A stretch of DNA of 64,000 nucleotides from Dyadobacter sp. LHD-138 (GTDB lineage: Bacteria > Bacteroidota > Bacteroidia > Cytophagales > Spirosomataceae). Every line of letters starts with the position of its first letter. Position 1 is the stretch's first letter. Location of the stretch: contig NZ_JAVFVU010000015.1 in the NCBI RefSeq assembly GCF_030929615.1, positions 62,001 to 126,000 on the forward strand, written 5' to 3'. A program made the translations under genes and the position numbers. The notes under the pieces are model-generated. The model ran no database searches, was not told the DNA's origin, and worked only from the letters and a program-made list of their open reading frames with translations. Shown one piece after another: positions 44,951 through 54,044 of the stretch.

Positions 44951-45448
44951 CTAGTTTGGGCTAAACCGGACATATCGGATATATCCTGTACCCTCGCTTT
45001 TTCCCGAAAGCGTTTCTGTTGTCAGGGGTATTTCCAGGTCTTTTACGTTATAATTTTTGTCTTCCACCGCACTTTCAAACCGTAGTTTGTAGCCGGCATT
45101 AATTTTTGCAGTCTCAATTTCAAAAACATTCACGCTCCTGTCGCCTCCCGTTACAGACGCTCCGGTAATTGCACTGATGCCGGATGGTTTTTTGGCGTAA
45201 AACTTATGCCACTCTTTCAGACTGTTGTACCATTTTTTGTCCGATCCGAGCACGTACAAGGTTTTGTCGTACGCACCTTTACTGTTAATGAGGGAAATCA
45301 CTACATAGGCACCTTCACCCATGTAGTTGGTCATCTGGATCATGCATTTATATTTGCTTGTACCCGTACTTTGCGCAGATGCGCCCACCGGGCTGGCAAA
45401 TGTAAGCACCATAAAAAACAGTGCTGTTTTCAGTAAGTTAGACATCAA
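44951..45448 (-). CDS. Secreted DUF2271 protein with a predicted flavinylation site
   Basis: This 165-residue protein has a signal peptide (hydrophobic core at 8-24, ending SAQ) and a DUF2271 domain (IQMTNYMGEGAYVVISLINS, TLYVLGSDKKWYNSLKEWHK). At residues 95-100 it has TGASVT, matching the ApbE acceptor pattern (S/T)GA(S/T)xT, with T100 as the likely FMN-bearing residue. It lies 27 bp upstream of the PepSY reductase gene and 2 bp after the ankyrin gene, all on one strand. I infer it is a periplasmic covalent flavoprotein electron carrier. Confidence 0.85.
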   Translation of the reverse strand: MMSNLLKTALFFMVLTFASPVGASAQSTGTSKYKCMIQMTNYMGEGAYVVISLINSKGAYDKTLYVLGSDKKWYNSLKEWHKFYAKKPSGISAITGASVTGGDRSVNVFEIETAKINAGYKLRFESAVEDKNYNVKDLEIPLTTETLSGKSEGTGYIRYVRFSPN

Positions 45449-45450
45449 TA

Positions 45451-46923
45451 TTACTTCAAAAAGTTAACGGTTATATTATTTTTAGTAAGGGATTCATTTT
45501 CACCAGCCAGATCAAATGCAGTTTCCTGGAAATTGGTCACAATGTCCTTTTTCGCCCCAATGGAGATCAGATATTTCAGCAAAACATCATCCTTTGAAAT
45601 CATCGCAGCCCGATGAAGTGCCGTAATGCCTTCACTGTTTTTAGCATTTACATCAATCTGATACGATTCCAGACGCTTCACCAGCGAAAGATCATTTTTA
45701 GCCACGGCCAAATGGTATAAAGTATTGCCGTTTTTCTGTGGCTGCGAAATTTTAAAACCTTTGTCCTGAAGCACTTTCAGTTTCGCTTCAAACTCAGCGG
45801 CTCTTTGGCTGCTGTACGACTGAACAAGATAACTGGCAAGATTATCGCCATTGGCATCAGTTACGTTTAACGATGCTCCCTTACCGATCAAATAACTCAC
45901 AACTTCCGGCGAATTGCCACGTACAGCCATCGCCAATGCGGTAATACCTTTTTTGTTACCCTGATCAATGTTTTTTACACGGGAAGCCAACAAGCCCAGC
46001 AATTCCGTGTCGCGGTTGAAAGCCGACGCATTCATAAAAGGTGTATTTCCATCCTCGTCCGCCTTATTAACGTCCACACCTTTTGAAAGAAAATACGTAA
46101 TAATTTCCTCCTGCTTGGGTTTGCGTACAAGCGCGTGCAAAACGTTTTCGCCATTTTTGCCAATCACACCAGGCTTGATGTTCAGACTTTCCAGGTATTG
46201 GTAAACTTCCAGGCCGTTACTGCCACGACGTGATCCCTGAGCGGCCATTAGCATGGCATTATCCTGCGCCGGCACGCCTTTCTGCAAAAGGGTTTTTAAC
46301 ATATCCATGTTACCACCCCTGGCTGCATAGCTAAATGCATTGTTGCCCGCTGCATCCTTACTTTTCAGGTCCAGTCCTTTTGAAATAAAATAATTGGTCA
46401 GGATCAGATCCTTATCGCTGGCAATCGCAATCAGCAAAGCGTTGGCACCATCATGATTCAGATCCTTTTTAATATCAGCGCCATGCGCCAGACAGATTTC
46501 ATAAACCTTTGTATTCTGCTGCCCGCTGCCAGCGGCAAAGTTCAGCGCCGTAGCTCCGTGACTGTCAATCACATTGGCTTTCGCGCCCTTGGCAACAAGA
46601 TGCTCCATGATTTCAATATTACCCGCATTCGCTGCCCAATGCAAATAAGTACGCGAATCATGCGTTAATTTTTCGATACCATTTCCTGGCTGAGCGAGAA
46701 GAAATTTGATCGTTTCCACAGGCGCTTTGGCATTGATCGCCAGCACAACCGGGTCAAAACTATTGCTGTTAAGCTGGGCAGGGTTATTTCCTTTTTCAAT
46801 TTCCGCTTTTACAGCATTCACATCCTGAGGCGATTTCCAGAAAGACTGCTCCAAAAGGACGTTTTGCTGCGCCTGCGCGGTTAAAGAAAATAGCGCCAAA
46901 GCGGCAATAACTAGTTTTTTCAT
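45451..46923 (-). CDS. Secreted ankyrin-repeat protein
   Basis: This 490-residue protein has a signal peptide (LVIAALALFSLTAQAQQ). It is followed by about twelve ankyrin repeats with the usual pattern, for example RTYLHWAANAGNIEIMEHLV, GATALNFAAGSGQQNTKVYE and GITALHRAAMISKDDVLLKY. It should be periplasmic and act as a protein-binding scaffold or protector of the adjacent redox proteins. It is the first gene of the ankyrin/DUF2271/PepSY operon; the DUF2271 start is 2 bp downstream. A promoter with TAAGTTTG is upstream. Confidence 0.88.
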   Translation of the reverse strand: MKKLVIAALALFSLTAQAQQNVLLEQSFWKSPQDVNAVKAEIEKGNNPAQLNSNSFDPVVLAINAKAPVETIKFLLAQPGNGIEKLTHDSRTYLHWAANAGNIEIMEHLVAKGAKANVIDSHGATALNFAAGSGQQNTKVYEICLAHGADIKKDLNHDGANALLIAIASDKDLILTNYFISKGLDLKSKDAAGNNAFSYAARGGNMDMLKTLLQKGVPAQDNAMLMAAQGSRRGSNGLEVYQYLESLNIKPGVIGKNGENVLHALVRKPKQEEIITYFLSKGVDVNKADEDGNTPFMNASAFNRDTELLGLLASRVKNIDQGNKKGITALAMAVRGNSPEVVSYLIGKGASLNVTDANGDNLASYLVQSYSSQRAAEFEAKLKVLQDKGFKISQPQKNGNTLYHLAVAKNDLSLVKRLESYQIDVNAKNSEGITALHRAAMISKDDVLLKYLISIGAKKDIVTNFQETAFDLAGENESLTKNNITVNFLK

Positions 46924-46975
46924 ATAAACATCAATTATTAAGAAACTTTAAACTGGCCTTTTCGGTAACAAAAAA

Positions 46976-46983
46976 CAAACTTA
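46976..46983 (-). promoter_or_regulatory. Bacteroidota-type -7 element of the ankyrin/DUF2271/PepSY operon
   Basis: TAAGTTTG on the minus strand matches TAnnTTTG and lies about 52 nt upstream of the ankyrin gene ATG. A convincing -33 TTTG was not found. Confidence 0.45.
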
Positions 46984-47436
46984 ATTATATTTGGTCTACA
47001 TATTGATTATTTCTGCATTTAATACCGATTTTTACCTCATTTCGCAGGATAGCCTTCTGCATGACGCCAAACATTAAAAAATCATGTGAACGAAATCGAT
47101 GTTTTTAACGCATAGCCCATTCCTCCTTTTGGCGTTGCGTCCATTTCAAAACCAAGATGATGCAGTGGGTCGTGTTGTTGCACAGGCATCCGGGATGCGC
47201 TATGCAACAAAAAATGGCAGATGGACGGCCAAGGGGTGAGGGAATAAAATTCCTATGATTAAACGGCGGGTTAAGCCCGGAGATTTCCAAGAGCCTAAAA
47301 ATAGCCCTACCACGAATAATATTATAAGACAATGCTGCTATCGGTTTTTAGTGGTCGGCGATAGCATTGCCAAAAAATTCGTGATACGGCCAAATGAATA
47401 AAAAAATTGAACAGCTAAAAAACAGATCGGGTGATT
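46984..47436. repeat. Gap between the ankyrin and ThuA genes with an imperfect inverted repeat
   Basis: There is no credible gene here. An imperfect inverted repeat at 47311-47383 pairs CACGAAT (47311-47317) with ATTCGTG (47377-47383). Inside it, CAATGCTGCTATCG (47330-47343) pairs in part with CGATAGCATTG (47359-47369). GCATCCGGGATGC near 47188 is a further palindrome. A minus-strand ORF at 47105-47332 is low in quality and was not accepted. The stretch looks like palindromic repeat debris. Confidence 0.5.
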
Positions 47437-48168
47437 TTATTCATTTTGTCTATGCCGTGATACCGACCATTGAATCCCCTGAAACAGTAACTTTCTGTAA
47501 TTAGAATCCGCAAAGGCTTCCGGTCCATGGCCCAGCTGTATAAACAACACATCGCTGTGACCATAAGGGTTGATCCATGCAATGTAGCGGGAGCTACCCG
47601 GATGCGTGGTGTTAAGCAGCGGTTTGATGGTTGACTGCGTGCCGAAATTTCCATAAACTTCGTCATAGATCTGAAAATCCCTCAGCCCTTTGGTCACCGG
47701 ATGCTCGTGATTCTCGATCTTCACCGGAATAATCACATCATGCTGATAGCTGGATTTTACCGTATCGCCTTTTACCAACGTTGCCTTCTCATAATATTTG
47801 CCTCCGATGATACGCTGAAATTCGTCCCACCCCTGATAAGACACAAGCGCATGATGTAAAAATATCATTGCTTTTCCCTTTTGGAGCAATTGTACATAAG
47901 CCTGCTTTTGGGATGGCGTAATGGAATCATACATATCATAGAAAACAAGCGCATCAAACTTTTCAACAGCGGGCGATGCAATTAACGCATTACCGCTTGG
48001 CTGCTCGATTTTCTCATAACTGATATCACCCAGCGAATCCAGCATGTTATAAAATGGGACTTGTTTAAATCCATGTCCGCCTGTAACGATTAGAATATGC
48101 GGCTTCTTTTGCGCAAAACCGGTCATAAAGGTAATCCCTAACAAAATGGTCGTTAGCAGTAATTTCAT
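47437..48168 (-). CDS. ThuA domain protein (trehalose utilization-like)
   Basis: This 243-residue protein has a signal peptide (ending TGFAQK near residue 20) and a glutamine-amidotransferase-like ThuA fold. Visible motifs are ILIVTGGHGFKQVPFYNMLD, FDALVFYDMYDSITPSQKQA, MIFLHHALVSYQGWDEFQRI and SRYIAWINPYGHSDVLFIQL. ThuA proteins act on sugars, but biochemical function is poorly known. It lies 27 bp after the GH95-like gene on the same strand, as the last gene of the sigma-FecR-SusCD-GH97 locus. Confidence 0.85.
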   Translation of the reverse strand: MKLLLTTILLGITFMTGFAQKKPHILIVTGGHGFKQVPFYNMLDSLGDISYEKIEQPSGNALIASPAVEKFDALVFYDMYDSITPSQKQAYVQLLQKGKAMIFLHHALVSYQGWDEFQRIIGGKYYEKATLVKGDTVKSSYQHDVIIPVKIENHEHPVTKGLRDFQIYDEVYGNFGTQSTIKPLLNTTHPGSSRYIAWINPYGHSDVLFIQLGHGPEAFADSNYRKLLFQGIQWSVSRHRQNE

Positions 48169-48195
48169 GTGCAGGAAATTTATATCTGATAAAAT

Positions 48196-50490
48196 TTATT
48201 TCACTTTGATTTCCAGCTGCTCACCAATCCGGGTATCGAAAACCAGTGAATTGCCGGAAAGTGTCTCAGCCGCCAGTCCATTTCTGGTTAGCTGAATGTT
48301 TTTCCCCGGCCAGGGATTATCCATCATGCATTTTCTCCCCGCTTCACTCAGCAATGTAACGTACCGGATTTCACCATTTTTCAAATCACTGCTTACCAGA
48401 AAGGCGCCATAGGCCCGCAACTTTTCAAAACTTGCATCTTTGGCTTTATTCCAGTTTGGGAATATCCTGATGATTTGCTCATAACTCTGCATCATCATTT
48501 CATTAACGGTTAAGGGAACTGCCGCAAGGGTTTCTATCCCTCCGCCATCGGCTGTGATCCACAGGTTAGGAAGCGACTGGCGGTTAATACGATCTTTAAG
48601 TTGTACAAGGATTTCATCAGAATCATATCCTACCCTCACCGCAGCCGGAAAACAGGTTTCAATTCCATTCCCCAGGGTATTTGCCCATTCTCCCGGTGCT
48701 TTCATCTTTTGTTTCCAACGGCTTACATCACTCAGCAGAATTTGGTTAAAGGCCGAGTCTGTTTTGGGGCCGCATACCCCGCCTGGCAATATTAATCCGT
48801 GAATAGAAACCCTGGCCAGCCCGGCAATCTCGCTATGCCAGGCGGAAGGACTGGTTTCGACACCCTTCAAACTCAGTTTTCCATCTACTTCGCCAACAGT
48901 AAAATCGCTCATGTGCTTGACGATATGCCGCCATTTTTCGACCCTCGCCTGATCAACTTTCAAAAAGCTGCTGACATCAATGATTCCTTTAAACAGCATT
49001 TTAACCAAACCTATGGAAAGCGTAGAATTAAAATCACCCAGTTGGTCACGCCACTGCCCCTTATTTTTAAGGTTTGGCATGACTTCGCCGTAATGATCCA
49101 TGTAAATCACATAGCGCCCGTTTTCAAACTTCAAATAGTCTTCCCAAAAGTTGGCACATTCCAGCATGTAAGGATATATTCTGCGGGCATATGCCCTGTC
49201 ATAAGTGCTGTAAAAGCGCATCAGCATATTGCCCACACTAAACACGGCATTGATCTTTTGCCCTAAGAATTTATACCCTCCATCGATCATATTTTCCCTT
49301 GTTGCATACCGTTTTTCCATCTCATCCGCAGTGAGCGGCCAGCGCGTGGTCACCAGCCCCCTGGGACCTATTCCCACCGGGTAATAAATCCCGTTCATGT
49401 CCAGCAGGTCTTTGGCATGTTGTTTGCCCTTTTCCATATAATCCAGAACGGGCTGATCAAAATTATCTGTCTGATTAATGTAGTTGGACGAATAGGCTGC
49501 CCAATATGGTGCCTGATAGTTATAGTTTAAATGATAATCACCACCCCATGCCGAGGAGTCGCGGGTTATAAACGGCCCCCAGATGCCCGGGGCAAATTTT
49601 CCACCCCTTGAACTCAATGCAAAAAGGTACTGCGACGCGTAGTAATATTTTTCGATAAAAGGATCGCCCATGCGAACGTTTGACTGGCCCCAAAACTCCT
49701 TCCACCAACCTGCATGTTCTTTTATCAGTTTGGCTACCGTACCCTGCGTCGTGGATTGCGCCACCTTGATGGTCTTTTGTTTCCAATCTTTATCGTCGTG
49801 ATTGGTATACATTGTAACCGTTATCGTGAGCTTCTGGTTAGGTTCTAAATTAATTGTCCCATCTTTTTGAAGCTTTCCTCCCAGCACTTTTAAAGCCATC
49901 GCCACATGGGTTGGATATGCGAGTAGCGGCGTATTTTCAAATGAACGCGTCACCCAGATTACCGCTCCGGTGGTACCTTTCGTGGTTATGGATGTATTTC
50001 CCTCCGTGGCCGCCAGAGCAAGTTTCATTACACAGGATTTGTTGGCTGTAAACTCCGAAACCACCGTGTTTGCCGTAGCAGATACCCAGCTATTTACCCC
50101 AACAGCAAGACTATCTTTTGTAAAATTCGCTTCAATGATGGCTTTATCCAATAACTGCTCCGCGTAGTATTTGGCTCCCTTAAGCGCGGCAATACTCACT
50201 TCGAGTCGTCCCGGCAAAACGATACCTCCTCCGGGATAAACCGGGTACGCGCGCCAGAAATCATTTTTACCCAAATAAAACACCAACTTATCCGGACTCC
50301 CACCGAGCGTCAGGCCAATATCTCCATTGCCGGCCAATGGCCCGTCAGGTGTTTTTGCAGTGGGAACTTTTTTGGGCACCGTCGTAAAAACAGCTTTATA
50401 ACGTCCGGCATACAGCGACTGCGCTTTGTTTTTATTTGCAAAACAAAAAACGATTGACAATACCAGGAAATACATTTTAAAATCTTTCAT
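48196..50490 (-). CDS. Secreted (alpha/alpha)6-barrel glycoside hydrolase-like protein (GH95-like)
   Basis: This 764-residue protein has a signal peptide (ending NKAQ near residue 24). The N-terminal beta domain has TPDGPLAGNGDIGLTLGGSP, the pattern of GH95-like enzymes, where a comparable GNGxxG motif opens the fold. The middle region has helical-barrel features (GPFITRDSSAWGGDYHLNYN, APYWAAYSSNYINQTDNFDQ, YPYMLECANFWEDYLKFENG). GH95 enzymes release alpha-L-fucose or galactose. I cannot confirm the catalytic Glu, so the family is tentative; a DUF5703-type protein is possible. It lies in the locus between GH97 and ThuA. Confidence 0.6.
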   Translation of the reverse strand: MKDFKMYFLVLSIVFCFANKNKAQSLYAGRYKAVFTTVPKKVPTAKTPDGPLAGNGDIGLTLGGSPDKLVFYLGKNDFWRAYPVYPGGGIVLPGRLEVSIAALKGAKYYAEQLLDKAIIEANFTKDSLAVGVNSWVSATANTVVSEFTANKSCVMKLALAATEGNTSITTKGTTGAVIWVTRSFENTPLLAYPTHVAMALKVLGGKLQKDGTINLEPNQKLTITVTMYTNHDDKDWKQKTIKVAQSTTQGTVAKLIKEHAGWWKEFWGQSNVRMGDPFIEKYYYASQYLFALSSRGGKFAPGIWGPFITRDSSAWGGDYHLNYNYQAPYWAAYSSNYINQTDNFDQPVLDYMEKGKQHAKDLLDMNGIYYPVGIGPRGLVTTRWPLTADEMEKRYATRENMIDGGYKFLGQKINAVFSVGNMLMRFYSTYDRAYARRIYPYMLECANFWEDYLKFENGRYVIYMDHYGEVMPNLKNKGQWRDQLGDFNSTLSIGLVKMLFKGIIDVSSFLKVDQARVEKWRHIVKHMSDFTVGEVDGKLSLKGVETSPSAWHSEIAGLARVSIHGLILPGGVCGPKTDSAFNQILLSDVSRWKQKMKAPGEWANTLGNGIETCFPAAVRVGYDSDEILVQLKDRINRQSLPNLWITADGGGIETLAAVPLTVNEMMMQSYEQIIRIFPNWNKAKDASFEKLRAYGAFLVSSDLKNGEIRYVTLLSEAGRKCMMDNPWPGKNIQLTRNGLAAETLSGNSLVFDTRIGEQLEIKVK

Positions 50491-50528
50491 TCAGACAATT
50501 TCATTTATCAGTAAATTACTATTTGGTC

Positions 50529-50555
50529 GCTGCGCGCCTGATTATGACGCGCAGC
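50529..50555. other. GC-rich hairpin between the GH97 and GH95-like genes
   Basis: GCTGCGCG (50529-50536) pairs perfectly with CGCGCAGC (50548-50555) over an 11-nt loop, in the 183-bp gap. No U-tract follows on the minus strand, so it may be an mRNA processing or stabilising structure. Confidence 0.4.
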
Positions 50556-50673
50556 GCATACCACTGGACAGCCTCTTATTATTATTTTGTGTTAAATGAC
50601 AAGGCAAATATTAGATTGCCTCAAATCAGTCGATGACAGGCAATCGTTTACAAAAACACCCGCTTAAAACATA

Positions 50674-52554
50674 TCACTTCGTAAATTTTGCAATGTATCC
50701 CCCACCTTCTGCAAGATTCAACCGGATGCTGTCATTTTCACCATGGCTGCCTTCGACCACTTTTAACGCGGCCGAATCCCCCTGCACATCACTGACTTCC
50801 AGAGTTTTGCAGGATCCCCGACCAAGAAATGACAATGAGATATCGAATGTTTTGGGCCCTGCGCCATTCATCACGGCCAAAAACCAGGTGCTTCCCTTTC
50901 TACGTGCATACACAGCGGCCTCTCCAATGGCAGATCCTGGCAGGACGATGGTTTCATCCCATACGGATGGAATGCTTTTTATTATCTCAACCGCGGGATT
51001 GGCCAGCAGGTGCTGCGGACTCGCCGAATACATAAGCAAGGGAGCCGATAGAATTGCTGCGCTGGCAATCTGATGTGTCCAGGTTGTATTTTTACGACGC
51101 TCTCCAAAATGAACCGGCGTGTACTCGGCGTGCCCCGTTATAAAACGGGTAAAGGGCAATGTGACATTGTGCCCGGCCCGGTCGGCGAGTTTACTGGCTT
51201 CCATGCCCTTAACAGCTTCCCGGGTTAATTCATTGGGCCAGGTACGTTCCTGTCCGGTAGGCTTATTGGCTCCGTGAAAATCAACCATTATTTGAAGCCC
51301 GGCTGTCTCCTTAAGTATCGACTGATACAAATCAACTTCCTCTTTCGCCTCATGATCAAAAAAATCAATTTTCAAACCGCCAATGCCCAGCTCATGACAA
51401 TGTTTAAAGAACGTCTGCCTTGCAGTGGTCTCCCTTAAATTCTTTGAATGTTCCCATAGCCAGATATCAACACCTTTTTCCCTGGAGTAGTCAACCAACG
51501 ATTTAATGTCGGCATCACTCCATTTCTTCCAAAACCCTTCCAGAATGTTGTGTTTAAACCCAAGGGTTGAGGCCAGTCTGGAATATTCCTTCATGGTTTC
51601 CAATGTACCTTCGCCGCCATCATCGAGGTATTTCCAGACTGCGGAACCCGGTTTAATCCAATCTGTTTTTATTCCCTGAGGAAATATCTTCTTATCCGGC
51701 GGCGGGCAAAGATTGTGTACCACATCGTTATTGACCAGCGCATTCAAACCATCGGCTATAATAATGACCCGCCATGGCGTGGTGATCGTCCCGCTAATTG
51801 TGGCCGGTTTGGAAAGTCTCAGCGTATCCTCAGGGCTGTAACGTAATTTATACGGATAAGAAGTCGGCTGGTTTTGAGGCAGTCGCAACACCATTCCCTT
51901 ATTGCCATTGGTCTGCAGGGCCATTCCTCCATAGTTTTTAAGATCCGCTTCGGTCACAGACAAATAAAGCTGCCTGTCGGGTAATTGAAATGTAACAGCG
52001 GGCGCAGCCCATTCGCCTGCCTTTACCGTATCCATATTTTTCCTGGCATACAACCCTTCATAGTGCATGTTCAAATCATGATACCATGCGGTGCTGCCCG
52101 CCGGTAAGGTGAACACGGTCGACTCGTCGGCAATTCGCTTTTCAGTGGGTTTGCCCGGTACAATCAGCCTGAAAGCTGCGCCTTCATTAAAGAGCCGAAC
52201 CTCCAAAGTGTAACGCCTGGCACCATGAGTAATGCTAATTTTCGCTCCGTTATAGTGATTCCTGACGATCGAGTGAACACCATTCCATGGGTATTTTTCA
52301 TCGAACTGGTATAAATCGGCCTTGCCAATCTTAATCCCGTCAGTAATAACCTTTGCATCCACGGACATTCGTATGGGCGAAGCTTCAATAATGGGCCTGT
52401 CCTGATAAGATACAGTATAGAATAAGCTTTTGTCTTTAACAAAAATATCGAAAGAGATCTTTTTATCGGGGCTCTGAACGACGGTTTGATCCATAGCGAA
52501 TACCCTCGCAGATAGCAGAAGCATCAGCGAAATTAAAAATTTTGTATTGAACAT
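50674..52554 (-). CDS. Glycoside hydrolase family 97 (retaining alpha-galactosidase-type)
   Basis: This 626-residue protein has a signal peptide (ending RVFAM) and the GH97 layout. The N-terminal beta-sandwich covers about 25-270, then a TIM barrel with WKYLDDGGEGTLETMKEYSR, VDIWLWEHSKN and GIGGLKIDFFDHEAKEEVDL, and a C-terminal beta domain. D397 in KIDFFD sits where retaining GH97 enzymes carry their Asp nucleophile. Inverting SusB-type enzymes use Glu bases instead, so I predict a retaining alpha-galactosidase. This rests on family knowledge. The enzyme is exported, probably periplasmic. The gene is 12 bp downstream of the susD gene. Confidence 0.88.
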   Translation of the reverse strand: MFNTKFLISLMLLLSARVFAMDQTVVQSPDKKISFDIFVKDKSLFYTVSYQDRPIIEASPIRMSVDAKVITDGIKIGKADLYQFDEKYPWNGVHSIVRNHYNGAKISITHGARRYTLEVRLFNEGAAFRLIVPGKPTEKRIADESTVFTLPAGSTAWYHDLNMHYEGLYARKNMDTVKAGEWAAPAVTFQLPDRQLYLSVTEADLKNYGGMALQTNGNKGMVLRLPQNQPTSYPYKLRYSPEDTLRLSKPATISGTITTPWRVIIIADGLNALVNNDVVHNLCPPPDKKIFPQGIKTDWIKPGSAVWKYLDDGGEGTLETMKEYSRLASTLGFKHNILEGFWKKWSDADIKSLVDYSREKGVDIWLWEHSKNLRETTARQTFFKHCHELGIGGLKIDFFDHEAKEEVDLYQSILKETAGLQIMVDFHGANKPTGQERTWPNELTREAVKGMEASKLADRAGHNVTLPFTRFITGHAEYTPVHFGERRKNTTWTHQIASAAILSAPLLMYSASPQHLLANPAVEIIKSIPSVWDETIVLPGSAIGEAAVYARRKGSTWFLAVMNGAGPKTFDISLSFLGRGSCKTLEVSDVQGDSAALKVVEGSHGENDSIRLNLAEGGGYIAKFTK

Positions 52555-52566
52555 AATGACTGATCC

Positions 52567-54033
52567 TTAAAAGTTTAGGTTTTGTGTCCAGATGCCCTTC
52601 ATAATATCCATCTGCCCCAGTGGGATAGGGAAAAGGTACGATTTGAATTTCCTTTTGGTGCCTTTTGCATCAAAAGCTACCTGGGGAATGATCTGGTCTG
52701 CTATTTTCCACCTGATCAGGTCATTGTAACGTAACCCCTCAAAAGCCAGCTCAACCCTTCGTTCATTCCTGATAATTTCGCGCGTTAGTGCAGATTTCGG
52801 AGGCATACCTACACCCTGCCTCGCTCTTACATCATTCAGGGCTTTCAACGCGCGGGGATCATCCCCCAAACCATTTTCAAACATAGCCTCAGCATACATC
52901 AACAGCAGGTCCGCATAACGAATTTTGACCATATGCTGCTCACTTAATGTGGAGCCGGAGGCGTTATTTACGGCCGTATTTACCCATTTTTTAAAAACCA
53001 TGGCTGTATAGGGGATTTGTCCTTCGGCTAAGCTTCCGGTTTGTTTGAAGCCCGCCGGATTGTAAGCCCAGGGATCTCCCGCTTCAAAAATGGTCAATTT
53101 CCGGCGCGGGTCATTCGGCTCATAGGCGTTTTTTAGCTCAACGGTCGGAAACACAGACATACGCCCCCCAATAATCTGATCCAGCGAGTGATAATCATCG
53201 GGTGCTTTAAACTGGACGGAAAACATGATCTCTTTGTTATTCATTTGACTACCAAAGAAAATTCCGGCGTAGTTATCAGAAAGCTGGAACGGATTAGACG
53301 CTGCACCGATTAAAGACCACGCCGCATCCGCAGCCTCTGCAAAGCGTTGGTTATTTAATAAAACCCTTGTCTTTAACGCAATTGCCGAGCCTTTTACCGC
53401 CCGGCCATCTACATAAGATGATGCGGGTAAATACGAAATGGACAGGTCAAGGTCTTTAATAATTTGTGCAACAACGTCGGCTTTGGCAGATCTGGGTATT
53501 TTCTTGAAGTCACTTTCCAGCTCAGCAGGTTTTAAAATGATTGGCAGATCACCGTAAAGCTGGGCAAGATCATTGTAATAAAAAGCTCTCAGGAATAAGG
53601 CCTCTCCCTTCATTCGGTTGCGCACCACATCCGTAATGGCACTGACACGGTCGATATTAGCCAGAAAATAATTACAATAGGCTATCCCCTGAAACCCGAA
53701 TGTAAAGGATTTGCTGACAATACCCGTTGTGGCAGAATTGTGATCACCTCTCATAACAATATCGAAGGCTTCATAATTTGAAGTATTGGAAGCGTTGTCG
53801 GAGAGCGCCTCCCAGAAAAGGAAATTACCGCTCTGAGCTGGTCCATTGGAAACAATGGGCTCCTTAAGTTTAAAATAGCAGGCTATAAGTGCCTTGTTGG
53901 CCTCCCCTTCGGTTTTCCAGAAATCTGCGGAATTTGGATTGGAAAGTGGGTTTGTATCTAATGTGTCTTTACAGGAAAACACCAGGGTGCTTAACATGAA
54001 CACAAACATTGTTCGTATATATAATGTCTTCAT
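52567..54033 (-). CDS. SusD/RagB family outer-membrane lipoprotein of the GH97 locus
   Basis: This 488-residue lipoprotein has a lipobox ending at C21 (TLVFSC). SusD signatures follow: GEALFLRAFYYNDLAQLYGD near residue 141, IRYADLLLMYAEAMFENG near 375 and RNERRVELAFEGLRYNDLIR near 425. It lies 11 bp downstream of the STN-containing susC and 12 bp upstream of GH97, in one operon. It is expected to bind the target oligosaccharide at the cell surface. Confidence 0.93.
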   Translation of the reverse strand: MKTLYIRTMFVFMLSTLVFSCKDTLDTNPLSNPNSADFWKTEGEANKALIACYFKLKEPIVSNGPAQSGNFLFWEALSDNASNTSNYEAFDIVMRGDHNSATTGIVSKSFTFGFQGIAYCNYFLANIDRVSAITDVVRNRMKGEALFLRAFYYNDLAQLYGDLPIILKPAELESDFKKIPRSAKADVVAQIIKDLDLSISYLPASSYVDGRAVKGSAIALKTRVLLNNQRFAEAADAAWSLIGAASNPFQLSDNYAGIFFGSQMNNKEIMFSVQFKAPDDYHSLDQIIGGRMSVFPTVELKNAYEPNDPRRKLTIFEAGDPWAYNPAGFKQTGSLAEGQIPYTAMVFKKWVNTAVNNASGSTLSEQHMVKIRYADLLLMYAEAMFENGLGDDPRALKALNDVRARQGVGMPPKSALTREIIRNERRVELAFEGLRYNDLIRWKIADQIIPQVAFDAKGTKRKFKSYLFPIPLGQMDIMKGIWTQNLNF

Positions 54034-54044
54034 AATATCAATGA

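Noticed and set aside
47105..47332. Minus-strand 75-codon frame upstream of ThuA
   Set aside because: Cys/Pro/Asn-rich without a domain; it lies across palindromic repeat DNA.
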